Source: Eubacterium sp. (GTDB lineage: Bacteria > Bacillota > Clostridia > Lachnospirales > Lachnospiraceae). Taken from it: a stretch of DNA of 64,000 nt. A program made the translations under genes and the position numbers. Below the pieces are notes generated by a model that searched no databases, was not told the origin of the DNA, and saw only the letters and a program-made list of their open reading frames with translations. The stretch lies in assembly GCA_017477505.1 (NCBI GenBank), contig JAFUVQ010000062.1:1-64000 (forward strand), read 5' to 3'. Shown here one piece after another: positions 27,076-37,085 of the stretch (positions are counted from its first letter, which is position 1; the number at the start of each line of letters is the position of its first letter).

Positions 27076-27100
27076 ATTAGCAAACACCCTGAGCGATCAT
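27076..27100 (-). repeat. Displaced copy of the gdhA 3' end (putative attachment site)
   Basis: These 25 bases are identical to 35542-35566, the last codons and stop of gdhA. On the minus strand the remnant spells MIAQGVC and a stop, with the preceding alanine codon also conserved (GCG against GCA). An in-frame TGA lies a few codons upstream, so it is not a gene. The two copies are direct repeats enclosing 8.4 kb with the Wadjet operon, as expected for attL/attR of a site-specifically integrated element. Confidence 0.8.
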
Positions 27101-27197
27101 CGCTGTAGCTCAAGGATGCGCATAAAATGTTGGGTTCTGAGAGGTTGTGTATATTACCTGTGTATTACGCTTTTCCCTTATTACAGATTAATATCGA

Positions 27198-28430
27198 TTA
27201 TTTTAAATTATATGTAATGATCTCCTGCTCTAATTTTATATTCTCCTCTATCATGTATTTCAAAATATCAATATTATGTCCTTTTTTAATTAATGATCTG
27301 GCCAGTTTTACATCTCTTTCTGAAAGAGGTTTTGCATAAGGCTTATATTTTATAAGATTCTCCATGTCCATATGAATCGGCTTTATGTCTATTCCCGTAG
27401 TATCGATCAGATTATCCAGTATGCAAAACCCATCCGGATCCAGATCACCAAAATGAAAAAAAATCCTGTCAGGGTTATTATTGTTTATGTATTGAAGAAA
27501 TCTCTTCACCGTTCTTCCTGAGTACCCTCCGGTATAAATAAACGAAGTATCTTCAGCTTCTATCCTATGAAAAGATGTTAAATTCTCTACCGTAACTATA
27601 TTTTTACCAGTTACAACCACCTCATTAATTTGATTTATCAATGATGCAGAAATAGCTATTGAAGAATCCTTCAACACATCAATTATTCTATTGTCTGAAT
27701 GTTTAATCTTTATATTTCCTTTGATATATACATATGCTGGATTCTGATAGATTCCATATCTTTCAAGCAGTAAATGATCTCTTTCAGTATCTGAGTTGAC
27801 TGCGATATTGAAATCACTCATTTGATCTGTAGCTTCAAGATACTCTGATAATAATCTACACACCTTCCTTCTGTAATTATTTTCAAAGGTTTTACTATTT
27901 CCAAATAATATTATTGATAACTCTCTTTCAAGCAGTTCATCTTTATTTCCAATGATTCTGTCAATAAGTTCAATTATTATCTTTGATTCAGGGATAGAAT
28001 ATCTGATTTTCTTTCCAACACGGATTCTTTCTATCTCCTGACTGCTATACCACCCAGAAAAACCATCATTTTCCATATAGCCTTCAAAAAATCTTAATTC
28101 TTCAGTTTTTATCTCCTTTTTCTCTTTTATTCCGATTACACTTCTGATTTGATCTACTTTACTTACATTCAGGTATATTTTATCAATCACTGAAGAATGC
28201 TTCTTATACTTTATTTCAACATATCCTTCAGATTGAAGTTCATAGGTATCATTTTCAAAATCACTCACTTCATCCATATCGGCAAAATCACTATAATAGT
28301 TTTTAAATATTTCCGAAGGTTTAACATAAAAACTCTGCTTCAACTTGTTTGATTTTTCATAGGTTTTGCTGTTTTCAAACTTGGTAATGAGTTTTTTAAG
28401 AATTCTCTTTTGATTAGTACTCAGCTTCAT
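27198..28430 (-). CDS. jetD: Wadjet system nuclease subunit JetD
   Basis: 410 residues from the ATG at 28430; a TTG start at 28463 is possible and both have weak RBS. The N-terminal half is an arm/winged-helix region. The C-terminal half is the DUF2220 Toprim domain: a conserved glutamate in VTVENLTSF, then FGDLDPDG with the DxD metal-binding aspartates, and YAKPLSERDVKLARSLI at the end. In studied Wadjet complexes JetD is the topoisomerase VI-like nuclease that cuts small circular DNA captured by the SMC motor. Last gene of the operon, 43 bases after jetC. Confidence 0.88.
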   Translation of the reverse strand: MKLSTNQKRILKKLITKFENSKTYEKSNKLKQSFYVKPSEIFKNYYSDFADMDEVSDFENDTYELQSEGYVEIKYKKHSSVIDKIYLNVSKVDQIRSVIGIKEKKEIKTEELRFFEGYMENDGFSGWYSSQEIERIRVGKKIRYSIPESKIIIELIDRIIGNKDELLERELSIILFGNSKTFENNYRRKVCRLLSEYLEATDQMSDFNIAVNSDTERDHLLLERYGIYQNPAYVYIKGNIKIKHSDNRIIDVLKDSSIAISASLINQINEVVVTGKNIVTVENLTSFHRIEAEDTSFIYTGGYSGRTVKRFLQYINNNNPDRIFFHFGDLDPDGFCILDNLIDTTGIDIKPIHMDMENLIKYKPYAKPLSERDVKLARSLIKKGHNIDILKYMIEENIKLEQEIITYNLK

Positions 28431-28473
28431 CTTTCTAATTTCTTTCTTATTATTTCTATACAATCAGCATCTT

Positions 28474-31400
28474 TTAACGTTTCCTCAATGGTCCTTCAAT
28501 AGCACTTGTATATCTTCCTGAATTGACAAGGCTGACAGTATATGTCACATGCTCTCCTATGCTTCCTATTTTTTCCGGAGGTGCTGCATATATAACCTGA
28601 AAATGATTATCCTCCAGATACCTTACCATCTGCTCGATTCTTTCTCTTGAAAGAGCAGAAAATGCTTCATCTATAAATGCAAGTCTCTCACAACATTTTT
28701 CATGATAGAACTGCATCAGGCTTGCAGCAAGAATTATGAAATATGGTGTCTGCTTTTCCCCATTACTTGCCGACCCCTGTTTTTTTGACAGATTGGCCTC
28801 AACAGTATTATCCCCTTGTTTACTGGTTATCACCATATCATAGGTAAAATACTTTCTATAATCAGTATACTCATCTTCATCCTCCTCCAGAAGGATTATA
28901 TCCATGTATTCTTTAATATACTGTTCCATTTCTTCATCATCACGATTAGAGTTCATATAATTTTCAGGATTATCCAGATAATCCTTCAGTTTTCTCTTTA
29001 TCTTAAAGAATACTGTTCTGTCACTTTTTTCTGATTTTATAAACTTATAAGTGTCATTACCAAAAGGAAGCTTTTTTAATTCAGCATTTATTATGTCCAT
29101 CTCTTCTTCAGCCCTCTGGATACTCTCATTGATTTCTCCGACAAAATCAATCATAAAAGCGCTTTCCAGTTCCTTAGATTTTTTCTCAAGCTGATTCTTT
29201 GCTTCCTCTATCTTTACATTTGCTGTATTTTTGTATTCACTTCTGTAAAATGGAATAAATGAAGGTCCTCTGTTCGTAACATCCAATCCAACTATATGAC
29301 AATAATCCATCTGAACGCTTTCCATATTATCGCAGGCTCGCTTCATATCATTCTCAACTGAATTGAGGTTTTTATAGGAAACCGCAATCCCATCTTCCTT
29401 CCTGAGTCTGGCGTACTCTAGTTCTACCTGTCTTCTCAGTTCTGTTTTCCCAGATATTTCTTCCTCATAAAGAGAAGTGTACTCCTTTAGTTTTTTCTCA
29501 CTTTCCTTTACACTATCACTGTATTTTTTTATTTCGTTCTCTGAGGCACCTATCTCGGAACTGTTCTTCTTTAACTTTTCATTGACCTCATCCAGCTCCT
29601 TCTTGGCGGCCTGCTGTTCCTTAAGCGCAGCTTCAAAAGAAGGATCCTTTTCTATTTCTCGTCTCTTATCCTCAGCCCTATCCTTTTTATCAGAAAGCTC
29701 CTCATATCTCTTAGGAGCCGATATATCCAGTTCCTGATTGATTATAGGTATAATTGCCCTGATTCTGTCTCTGTGATTCTCTATAGTTTCTTTTTTCTGA
29801 TTTAACTTTGTTATCTCTTCCTCAACCCAAAGCAGTTTTTTCTCTGCAGCCTTTAACTGTTCAGCTACAGCCGTTTTACCCATATAAGGAATAGTTTTTC
29901 TCATATCCATCATTCTTACGGCGTAGCTCTTTGCCAGCATGCCTTCCCGGGTAAGTCCACCCTTAGGATAATCATTCAATTCTTCCAGATTCTCACACAG
30001 ATGAATGCCATTCAGGAGATAATTCATGTACTTTCTGGCATCAGCATTTGGCACAACAAGAAGAGATGCCGCTGAACCCGGTGTAATGTCCGACTCCGGA
30101 AGCTTATTAGTCATCGCAACTGTTGCATTATATATTTTCCTGCTCTTAAGTATTTTCATGGCATCGAAAGCATACTTTGAGTCCACGATTATATGGAATC
30201 TTTTATAACCTAAAAATGTCTCTATAGCCTTCTGCCATCTAAGGTCTTTTATTTCTGATACCAGTTCAGACAGAAATCTTATATTTAAATCCTTTCCACA
30301 TACAAGTCCAATTTTCTTAAACTCTTCTGTTAATATCTCCTTCGCTCGAGCCGCATCTGCCGGATATGTTATTATCTCATTCTTTAACTCACGAATTATA
30401 CCAGCAACTTCTTCTTGCTGTTGATTCAGCTCCTCTTCTTTATCCTCAATATGAACAAACTCTTTATTGATACTTTTTTCGGATTTATCTACAGTATTAC
30501 GAAGATTAGTAATAGCATTTATTACACTTTCTGTATCAGCATCCGCACTGTCTATCATCAGAAGAGTTTTATTATCAGCATTATCTGCGGCTACAATATC
30601 TTTAATATTCGTGTAGCATTCCTTTAATTTTTTAAGCTTACCTATTTCCAAATCATTTTTTTCTAACTCATTTTTATATTCCTGTATCCGTTTTTCATAC
30701 TCCTCAAGAGTTTTTTTCATCCCTGTATATATATCATTATTTATTGAAGCAGAATATCTGTCGATAGCCCTCTTCTGTTCCTTCTCCAATACTTCTTTAG
30801 TCTTATTCATTTCTTTTATTTTTTTGAGCTGATATTCAATCAATCTGTTTGAGTTACTGATATCATCCTCAGTAATAGGAATGTTCTGATAAGAATATAC
30901 CAGCTTTCTTATATCGTATATATCCCTTCTTTTTTCATATTCCCTGGTTCTTTCCTCTAATTCCTCAAGTTTTTTCTTTCCCTCCTCAAGCTCAACATAG
31001 ATTCTTCTCAAATCCTCAAACTGTACCTTTTGCTCTTTTATTTCTGAAAGGGACGTAATCTTTCCCGGATCTAGTACAGCTTCTCTGATGAATTTATCTA
31101 TGTCCTTTTCCGGCTTAAATGCCATCATCTTTATGAGTTTTGATCTGTATTTTGCTACATCACACCTGAGCCCCAGCTTTCGAAGCAGCTCTTCAGTTCC
31201 TCTTTCCTCGCCTTTAAAATCCTTGCCTTTAATTCGTCTTCCCTTAAAGAGTAGATTACTTTTGCTATGTGTAAAATATTTTCCATCTTTTATATAACAA
31301 AATTCGAAATCATCCAGCCTGGAATCCTTCATGATAAACCACGCGCCCGTCTTAACATCCTGCTCATTCATTGATTCAATGCATACTCCGCCCACAATAA

Positions 31401-31740
31401 ATGTATTCTCCAACGGAGACCAGAATTCCATTGCAATATATGAGGTTACAGCACCTGTTCTAAGGTATCTGTATTCCCCTTCGCTCTGAGTATCTCCTCT
31501 TACATATGACTTCACAGTTCTGTCTTTATCACCTGCAGCGATATTAAATCTCTTGTTTCCTGTCAAAAGATATGTCATCGCATCCAGAATAGTACTTTTA
31601 CCGGTTCCATTAACTCCTGTTATCAGAGTGGATCCTTCCAGATTTATAGTAACATCCTGGAATTTAGACCAGTTTATCAAGCGAACTTTTGTTGCTGTTT
31701 TTCTATCTGATATATTCAGATAATCATTCATCGGTATCAT
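28474..31740 (-). CDS. jetC: Wadjet system SMC-like ATPase JetC
   Basis: 1088 residues from the ATG at 31740, selected for GGAGAAGG five bases upstream; in-frame ATGs at 31731 and 31761 also exist. Walker A GVNGTGKSTIL lies near residue 42. Long coiled coils run over about 230-440 and 630-850 with a hinge region between. The C-terminal head has NGEKQTPYFIILAASL (signature motif) and LAFIDEAFSALS (Walker B). This is the MukB/SbcC-like loop-extruding motor of Wadjet. The start overlaps the end of jetB, implying translational coupling. Confidence 0.92.
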   Translation of the reverse strand: MIPMNDYLNISDRKTATKVRLINWSKFQDVTINLEGSTLITGVNGTGKSTILDAMTYLLTGNKRFNIAAGDKDRTVKSYVRGDTQSEGEYRYLRTGAVTSYIAMEFWSPLENTFIVGGVCIESMNEQDVKTGAWFIMKDSRLDDFEFCYIKDGKYFTHSKSNLLFKGRRIKGKDFKGEERGTEELLRKLGLRCDVAKYRSKLIKMMAFKPEKDIDKFIREAVLDPGKITSLSEIKEQKVQFEDLRRIYVELEEGKKKLEELEERTREYEKRRDIYDIRKLVYSYQNIPITEDDISNSNRLIEYQLKKIKEMNKTKEVLEKEQKRAIDRYSASINNDIYTGMKKTLEEYEKRIQEYKNELEKNDLEIGKLKKLKECYTNIKDIVAADNADNKTLLMIDSADADTESVINAITNLRNTVDKSEKSINKEFVHIEDKEEELNQQQEEVAGIIRELKNEIITYPADAARAKEILTEEFKKIGLVCGKDLNIRFLSELVSEIKDLRWQKAIETFLGYKRFHIIVDSKYAFDAMKILKSRKIYNATVAMTNKLPESDITPGSAASLLVVPNADARKYMNYLLNGIHLCENLEELNDYPKGGLTREGMLAKSYAVRMMDMRKTIPYMGKTAVAEQLKAAEKKLLWVEEEITKLNQKKETIENHRDRIRAIIPIINQELDISAPKRYEELSDKKDRAEDKRREIEKDPSFEAALKEQQAAKKELDEVNEKLKKNSSEIGASENEIKKYSDSVKESEKKLKEYTSLYEEEISGKTELRRQVELEYARLRKEDGIAVSYKNLNSVENDMKRACDNMESVQMDYCHIVGLDVTNRGPSFIPFYRSEYKNTANVKIEEAKNQLEKKSKELESAFMIDFVGEINESIQRAEEEMDIINAELKKLPFGNDTYKFIKSEKSDRTVFFKIKRKLKDYLDNPENYMNSNRDDEEMEQYIKEYMDIILLEEDEDEYTDYRKYFTYDMVITSKQGDNTVEANLSKKQGSASNGEKQTPYFIILAASLMQFYHEKCCERLAFIDEAFSALSRERIEQMVRYLEDNHFQVIYAAPPEKIGSIGEHVTYTVSLVNSGRYTSAIEGPLRKR

Positions 31741-32410
31741 CAAATCCTTCTCCATCTTCATTTTCCAAATCTATATCCTGGCTCTGCAAATCCTTCGTAA
31801 ACATCCTTTTCTCTGCCTGTTCAGCGAACAAATGAAACTCATTTGCATCTAAAGCAAATTGAATAGAAGGAAAAATTTTTATTTTTGTATCTGCTTCGCC
31901 AAGTTTCCCATTCATTTCTATAAGATTATATCTTTCCAGTTTTTTTATTGTCTCAGAAAGTTCCCCTTTTTTCTCGAATCTGTCCTGAACCTTATATTTT
32001 TCAAACTGAAATCTCAGATCAGTAATTGAAATAATTATAGATTCTGCAAGACTCCCCTGTCTGACTCTGTCAGAATAAATAGTAAATAAAACACATAACA
32101 CTATACTATCAGCAAGAGACAGGTTACACCTGTTGATCTGCATCTTTGATGATTCACCTGCACTGACAGTATTTTGAAGCATGATAACTTTATTATCTCT
32201 GTCAACCAGGACATCATATCCTATAGGACATAAATATCTGCTGAATATATCTGAATGCTTAGAAATGAAAAAGTATTCCTTTTTTTCCTCTTCACCTTTA
32301 TCATAAACTATAAATGTTTTCTTCAGCATAATCCGGACACATTTTTGAAACATTGTTTTTTCACCGGAGGTAAGCCCTTCCCATTCATTTTCAAAACCTG
32401 AAAGTTCCAT
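31724..32410 (-). CDS. jetB: Wadjet system MukE-like subunit JetB
   Basis: 228 residues, soluble, with winged-helix-like segments (FEKKGELSETIKKLERYNLI) and an acidic tail. Position between the kleisin-like JetA and the SMC-like JetC gene, length, and the overall helical pattern match JetB (DUF4194/DUF6063-type, the MukE analogue that bridges kleisin and SMC). It starts 3 bases after jetA with AAGGAAG as RBS, itself inside the jetA stop region. Confidence 0.85.
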   Translation of the reverse strand: MELSGFENEWEGLTSGEKTMFQKCVRIMLKKTFIVYDKGEEEKKEYFFISKHSDIFSRYLCPIGYDVLVDRDNKVIMLQNTVSAGESSKMQINRCNLSLADSIVLCVLFTIYSDRVRQGSLAESIIISITDLRFQFEKYKVQDRFEKKGELSETIKKLERYNLIEMNGKLGEADTKIKIFPSIQFALDANEFHLFAEQAEKRMFTKDLQSQDIDLENEDGEGFDDTDE

Positions 32411-32413
32411 ATT

Positions 32414-33838
32414 CTACTTCCTTTTCATACTAAATTTTCTGATCAGCATCTGATCTGTCTCTATGTAACCATCCTCAACTTCTATAATGTATCCGCTTTC
32501 CTCAGCATATACGGCGGAAGATAACATTTTAAGCAGCTGAACCTTGTTTTCTAGCGGGAAATCTCTAGTATCAATCTTTAACCTTTCTCCAATAATACTA
32601 TTCAAATATTCTGACATCTTATCCTTTGCATAGATATCTTCCAGTTCTTTTTCAAACTCTCTCTTGGTTCTCTCTATATCCTCTTCATCTATTTCGACCA
32701 GATTCTGGGTACTGTTTTCTCTAATGATCTGACTTCTTCTCGGGTAAGATATCGATGACAAATCAATAAACTGATTATCATCAAATGTAAAAAGAGATTT
32801 CATTTCATCCGGAATACTATCATGAATATCCAGCTCTTTCATTTCATCGCCAAGAATCTTCAAGGTTTTTTCTATATCTCCTCTTATATTTTTTTCTTTA
32901 TTTCTGATAAAACGAGCTCTTCCGACCGCTACCTGAAGATATACATTTATCTTATGCTTTATATCTGACATAATCCTGTCATAATCTCCATCCAGAAATC
33001 TGACAGTATTGTCTATCATATCATCAACACACTCTTCAGCCTTGTCATCTGATATTTTTTCCTCTTTTTTGCAGCATATTACAAGGTTTTCTTTTGTTTC
33101 TTCAATTCTCAAGTCATTTAATCTCTGCAAAATAACTCTTCTGTAGGTTCTTATATTCTGACGTTTTGTAAGACGAGAATACTCTTTGATGAAATCCCCA
33201 TTAAAATAATCAAGCAGATTTTCAGTCAGACTTTCAAATGTTTCTTCATGAATCATCCGTTCTATAATCTTTTTGATAAATGTAGCCAGAGTCTTTAAAT
33301 CTTTAGATAATCCCTTTGCATTTTTAAATACATTTTTAAGAACATCAACATAAATATCATCATATTGCTCAATATTCGATAGCGTATTATATATATTATA
33401 TATATAGCTTGAGAATTCAGCTGTTTCCGGCTTCTCCATTCTTGCAAGAAGCTCAGCCAGCATTATTCCCTGCTCAGTCATAATTATATTCCTTCCGAAA
33501 GTTGCATCATCAATTTCTTCCTCAAGCCATCCCACTTCATCTGAAGAAAGCTTACGTATTATCTGAGATGCCAGATCCGAGTATGACGATGAAGCTGCTT
33601 TTTCATCTGGAACTTTCTGGTTCAAAGAATAATCATCAATGTCCGAAACAACATCTATATGATTTTCCATAAGATATATTGCTATAGCGTCACGAATTCT
33701 ATCTCGCTCCATTCTAAATGTGATTTCTCTATCATATTCATCATAAATAAGCTGAAGACAGTCAGCATATATTCTGTTGTTACTCCCACTTGCAAGAGGA
33801 TTAAAAAATCCTATTGGAATCAAATTAAAAATATTCAT
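32414..33838 (-). CDS. jetA: Wadjet system kleisin-like subunit JetA
   Basis: 474 residues. The beginning IFNLIPIGFFNPLASGSNNR followed by IYADCLQLIYDEY is characteristic of the JetA (DUF5716-like) family, the MukF-type kleisin of Wadjet types II/III. It is helical throughout, with a long coiled segment near 390-430 (EEDIERTKREFEKELEDIYA). First of four contiguous jet genes. RBS AGGAC before the ATG. It starts 20 bases after the AAA/DUF4143 gene, so one transcript for all five genes is likely. Confidence 0.87.
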   Translation of the reverse strand: MNIFNLIPIGFFNPLASGSNNRIYADCLQLIYDEYDREITFRMERDRIRDAIAIYLMENHIDVVSDIDDYSLNQKVPDEKAASSSYSDLASQIIRKLSSDEVGWLEEEIDDATFGRNIIMTEQGIMLAELLARMEKPETAEFSSYIYNIYNTLSNIEQYDDIYVDVLKNVFKNAKGLSKDLKTLATFIKKIIERMIHEETFESLTENLLDYFNGDFIKEYSRLTKRQNIRTYRRVILQRLNDLRIEETKENLVICCKKEEKISDDKAEECVDDMIDNTVRFLDGDYDRIMSDIKHKINVYLQVAVGRARFIRNKEKNIRGDIEKTLKILGDEMKELDIHDSIPDEMKSLFTFDDNQFIDLSSISYPRRSQIIRENSTQNLVEIDEEDIERTKREFEKELEDIYAKDKMSEYLNSIIGERLKIDTRDFPLENKVQLLKMLSSAVYAEESGYIIEVEDGYIETDQMLIRKFSMKRK

Positions 33839-33858
33839 TTAAATGTCCTGCTATATAT

Positions 33859-35166
33859 TTAATCTTTCAAACACCCCACTGGGACAACCTTCACACCATT
33901 ATCAGTTGTATATGCCATTTCAGCATTGGCACATATAATCATTAGTAAAGATGGTTCTCTATAGGTAACGCCAGGATGTTCTTTATTTGAAAGAGCCTTT
34001 TCATTATGTTGTCTAATTACATCTCTAAACTTTAACAAACCTTCTTCAGCCTTTGGTACAGCATTTACACCGGTCTTTATCTCTATCAGAGCATATCTTC
34101 CATCATAAAGCTGATACACTGCATCAGCCTCAAGTCCTGTATCATCACTATAATGCATGACTCTTGCATTTTGAGTTTCAGCATATGACAAAAGGTCCCT
34201 AATAACCAGATTTTCAAAGGCATGCCCAAACATATCTAAATCCATATTAAAATAATCAGGTTTAATTCCCAAAGCAGCAAGTCCGATAGATGGATCAAAA
34301 AAAATGTGTTTTTTTGCTGATCTGATTGCCGTTTTGGATCTTATCTGAGGAGTCCAGGCATCTATATCTTTTATCACAAATAACTTTTCCAAAGCTTCAA
34401 TATAAGAAGAAATTGTAATATCTGTTATATTATACGTTGCTTTTATATCTGAATTTATCACCGTTTTCTTAGATAATGTAGCCATATTTCTAGCGTATGA
34501 CCAAAGAATAGTTCTTGCCCACTCCGGATTTCTCTTTACTCCATCAACTGCACTTATATCCTTTTTATATATTTGTTCGAAATAGTCTGTTGCGATTCGA
34601 AGCTTAGCAGCGTCGTCTTTTATTGCGAGGCATCTTGGCCATCCGCCTCGACAAATAATATAAAAAAGATCTTCTAATTTCAGATTGCTTTTTTCACCAT
34701 CTATATCATACTTATCATCATCGAATAATCTGGATATAGAAACTCCTCCAGTCGACTCACCAGTTTCATATAATGTCATAGGATACATGGTTATTTCAGA
34801 AATTCTTCCGGTCCCAGTATGAGGGGTATCGATTTTTTTGCTTGATGATCCTGTCAGATAATACTCTCCAAAAGCTTCAGGATTGTCGTCACAATCTTCT
34901 CTTATTGTCCCCCATATCTTTGGAGCATCCTGCCATTCATCAAACAAAATAGGTTTTTCATTTTTCAAAAATAGCCTGGGAGCTGTATTAGCAATGCTTA
35001 AATATCCTTCTCTCTTTTCTTCATTCTGGAACTCAATGATTGTTTTACATCTTTCCTTAGCAGTTCTCGTTTTTCCACAACCTTTTGGACCCACTATATT
35101 TATGGCATTGAAAGCCTTAATCATTTCATCTATATATTTATCTACCACTCTTATATAATATTTCAT
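33859..35166 (-). CDS. AAA_14/DUF4143 ATPase with PD-(D/E)xK-like C-terminus
   Basis: 435 residues. N-terminal P-loop IVGPKGCGKTRTAKE (about 23-37), Walker B region PILFDEWQDAPKIW, sensor region YLTGSSS. A winged-helix part follows. The C-terminal DUF4143 domain has LEADAVYQL and YALIEIKTG, reading as a PD-(D/E)xK nuclease core (D...ExK). These ATPases are widespread in Clostridia with unknown roles. Here it heads the Wadjet operon, 20 bases before jetA, inside the repeat-bounded island. Strong RBS GGAGG. It is not a standard Wadjet component. Confidence 0.85.
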   Translation of the reverse strand: MKYYIRVVDKYIDEMIKAFNAINIVGPKGCGKTRTAKERCKTIIEFQNEEKREGYLSIANTAPRLFLKNEKPILFDEWQDAPKIWGTIREDCDDNPEAFGEYYLTGSSSKKIDTPHTGTGRISEITMYPMTLYETGESTGGVSISRLFDDDKYDIDGEKSNLKLEDLFYIICRGGWPRCLAIKDDAAKLRIATDYFEQIYKKDISAVDGVKRNPEWARTILWSYARNMATLSKKTVINSDIKATYNITDITISSYIEALEKLFVIKDIDAWTPQIRSKTAIRSAKKHIFFDPSIGLAALGIKPDYFNMDLDMFGHAFENLVIRDLLSYAETQNARVMHYSDDTGLEADAVYQLYDGRYALIEIKTGVNAVPKAEEGLLKFRDVIRQHNEKALSNKEHPGVTYREPSLLMIICANAEMAYTTDNGVKVVPVGCLKD

Positions 35167-35192
35167 TTAGTCTATACCTCCAAACTTATTGC

Positions 35193-35300
35193 ATAAGAAT
35201 TTATTTTCAATAAATTCTTATTCTGCTTCTCAGAATTACTGTGCTCCGCACAGTATGTCCTCGCTTGCGCTCGGAGCATTGATTTACTTCGTAAATCAAT
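35193..35300. repeat. Cluster of consecutive short-loop hairpins in the island leader
   Basis: In order: a 13-bp stem at 35193-35221 with a TTC loop; a 5-bp stem at 35221-35235; a 7-bp stem at 35238-35254 with a TCC loop; an imperfect stem at 35258-35274; and a 10-bp stem at 35278-35300 with a TTC loop. The stems are nearly contiguous. The cluster begins 27 bases upstream of the AAA/DUF4143 start codon and would form a structured 5' leader on the minus strand. The layout resembles REP-type palindromic clusters; a similar arrangement with different sequence lies in the pan operon. Confidence 0.8.
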
Positions 35301-35350
35301 ACCTATTATGCAATGTTTCATGTAATAATTCAAGTTTATTTTATGTTTTT

Positions 35351-35396
35351 CGGCATTTTTATTTTGGTTTTTTCGGCATTTTTATTTTGGTTTTTT
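35351..35396. repeat. Two copies of a 23-bp direct repeat
   Basis: 35351-35373 and 35374-35396 are identical; the flanking bases extend the match to about 2.3 units. Each unit is a CGGC start followed by T-rich sequence. Confidence 0.9.
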
Positions 35397-35478
35397 CGAT
35401 TGCATAGTATCAAAAAATGTACCATTCAAGAAAGTTAATTTAATATACTACGTCCCAAATCACTTCAGAACATAAGAA

Positions 35479-35509
35479 AAGCCCCATAAACACTGGGTTT
35501 ACAGGACTT
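35479..35509 (-). terminator. Intrinsic terminator of gdhA
   Basis: On the minus strand a 13-bp stem (35497-35509 with 35479-35491, including G-U pairs) and a 5-base loop is followed by TTTTC. It lies about 34 bases past the gdhA stop, on the island side of the 25-bp repeat. Confidence 0.75.
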
Positions 35510-35541
35510 TATATCTTATCTTAAATTCAATTCAGTTTGTT

Positions 35542-36952
<1,411 letters not shown>

Positions 36953-36983
36953 TTACTGCACTACTACGCAAAATCCGAGGAAG

Positions 36984-37012
36984 ATTATACATCATGAAAA
37001 ACAAGTTGTAAA
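36984..37012 (-). promoter_or_regulatory. Sigma-A promoter of gdhA
   Basis: -35 TTTACA (37007-37012), 17-bp spacer, perfect -10 TATAAT (36984-36989). The leader of about 90 bases contains the near-palindrome TGCAGTAAAGTGCA, a possible operator. Confidence 0.75.
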
Positions 37013-37085
37013 TAAGTTTTTTAAGTTTTTTCCGAATTTTTCTTAAAAAAAATCGTTTTGTACCAATAATGTTATAAAAATTAAT

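Larger units (their letters stand above)
35167..35541. other. Non-coding spacer between the Wadjet-island operon and gdhA
   Basis: 375 bases without a credible gene. It holds a run of hairpins (35193-35300), a 23-bp tandem repeat (35351-35396), the gdhA terminator (35479-35509) and ends at the 25-bp repeat shared with 27076-27100. The island operon promoter must lie here or within the hairpins, but I cannot place it with confidence. Confidence 0.8.

Noticed and set aside
27127-27339. Small plus-strand gene at the left end of the Wadjet island
   Set aside because: It overlaps the 3' end of jetD antisense, has no RBS and no recognisable motif.
35189-35407. Plus-strand open frame in the hairpin cluster
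   Set aside because: It is made of the palindromes and T-rich repeat; no RBS and no protein-like composition.
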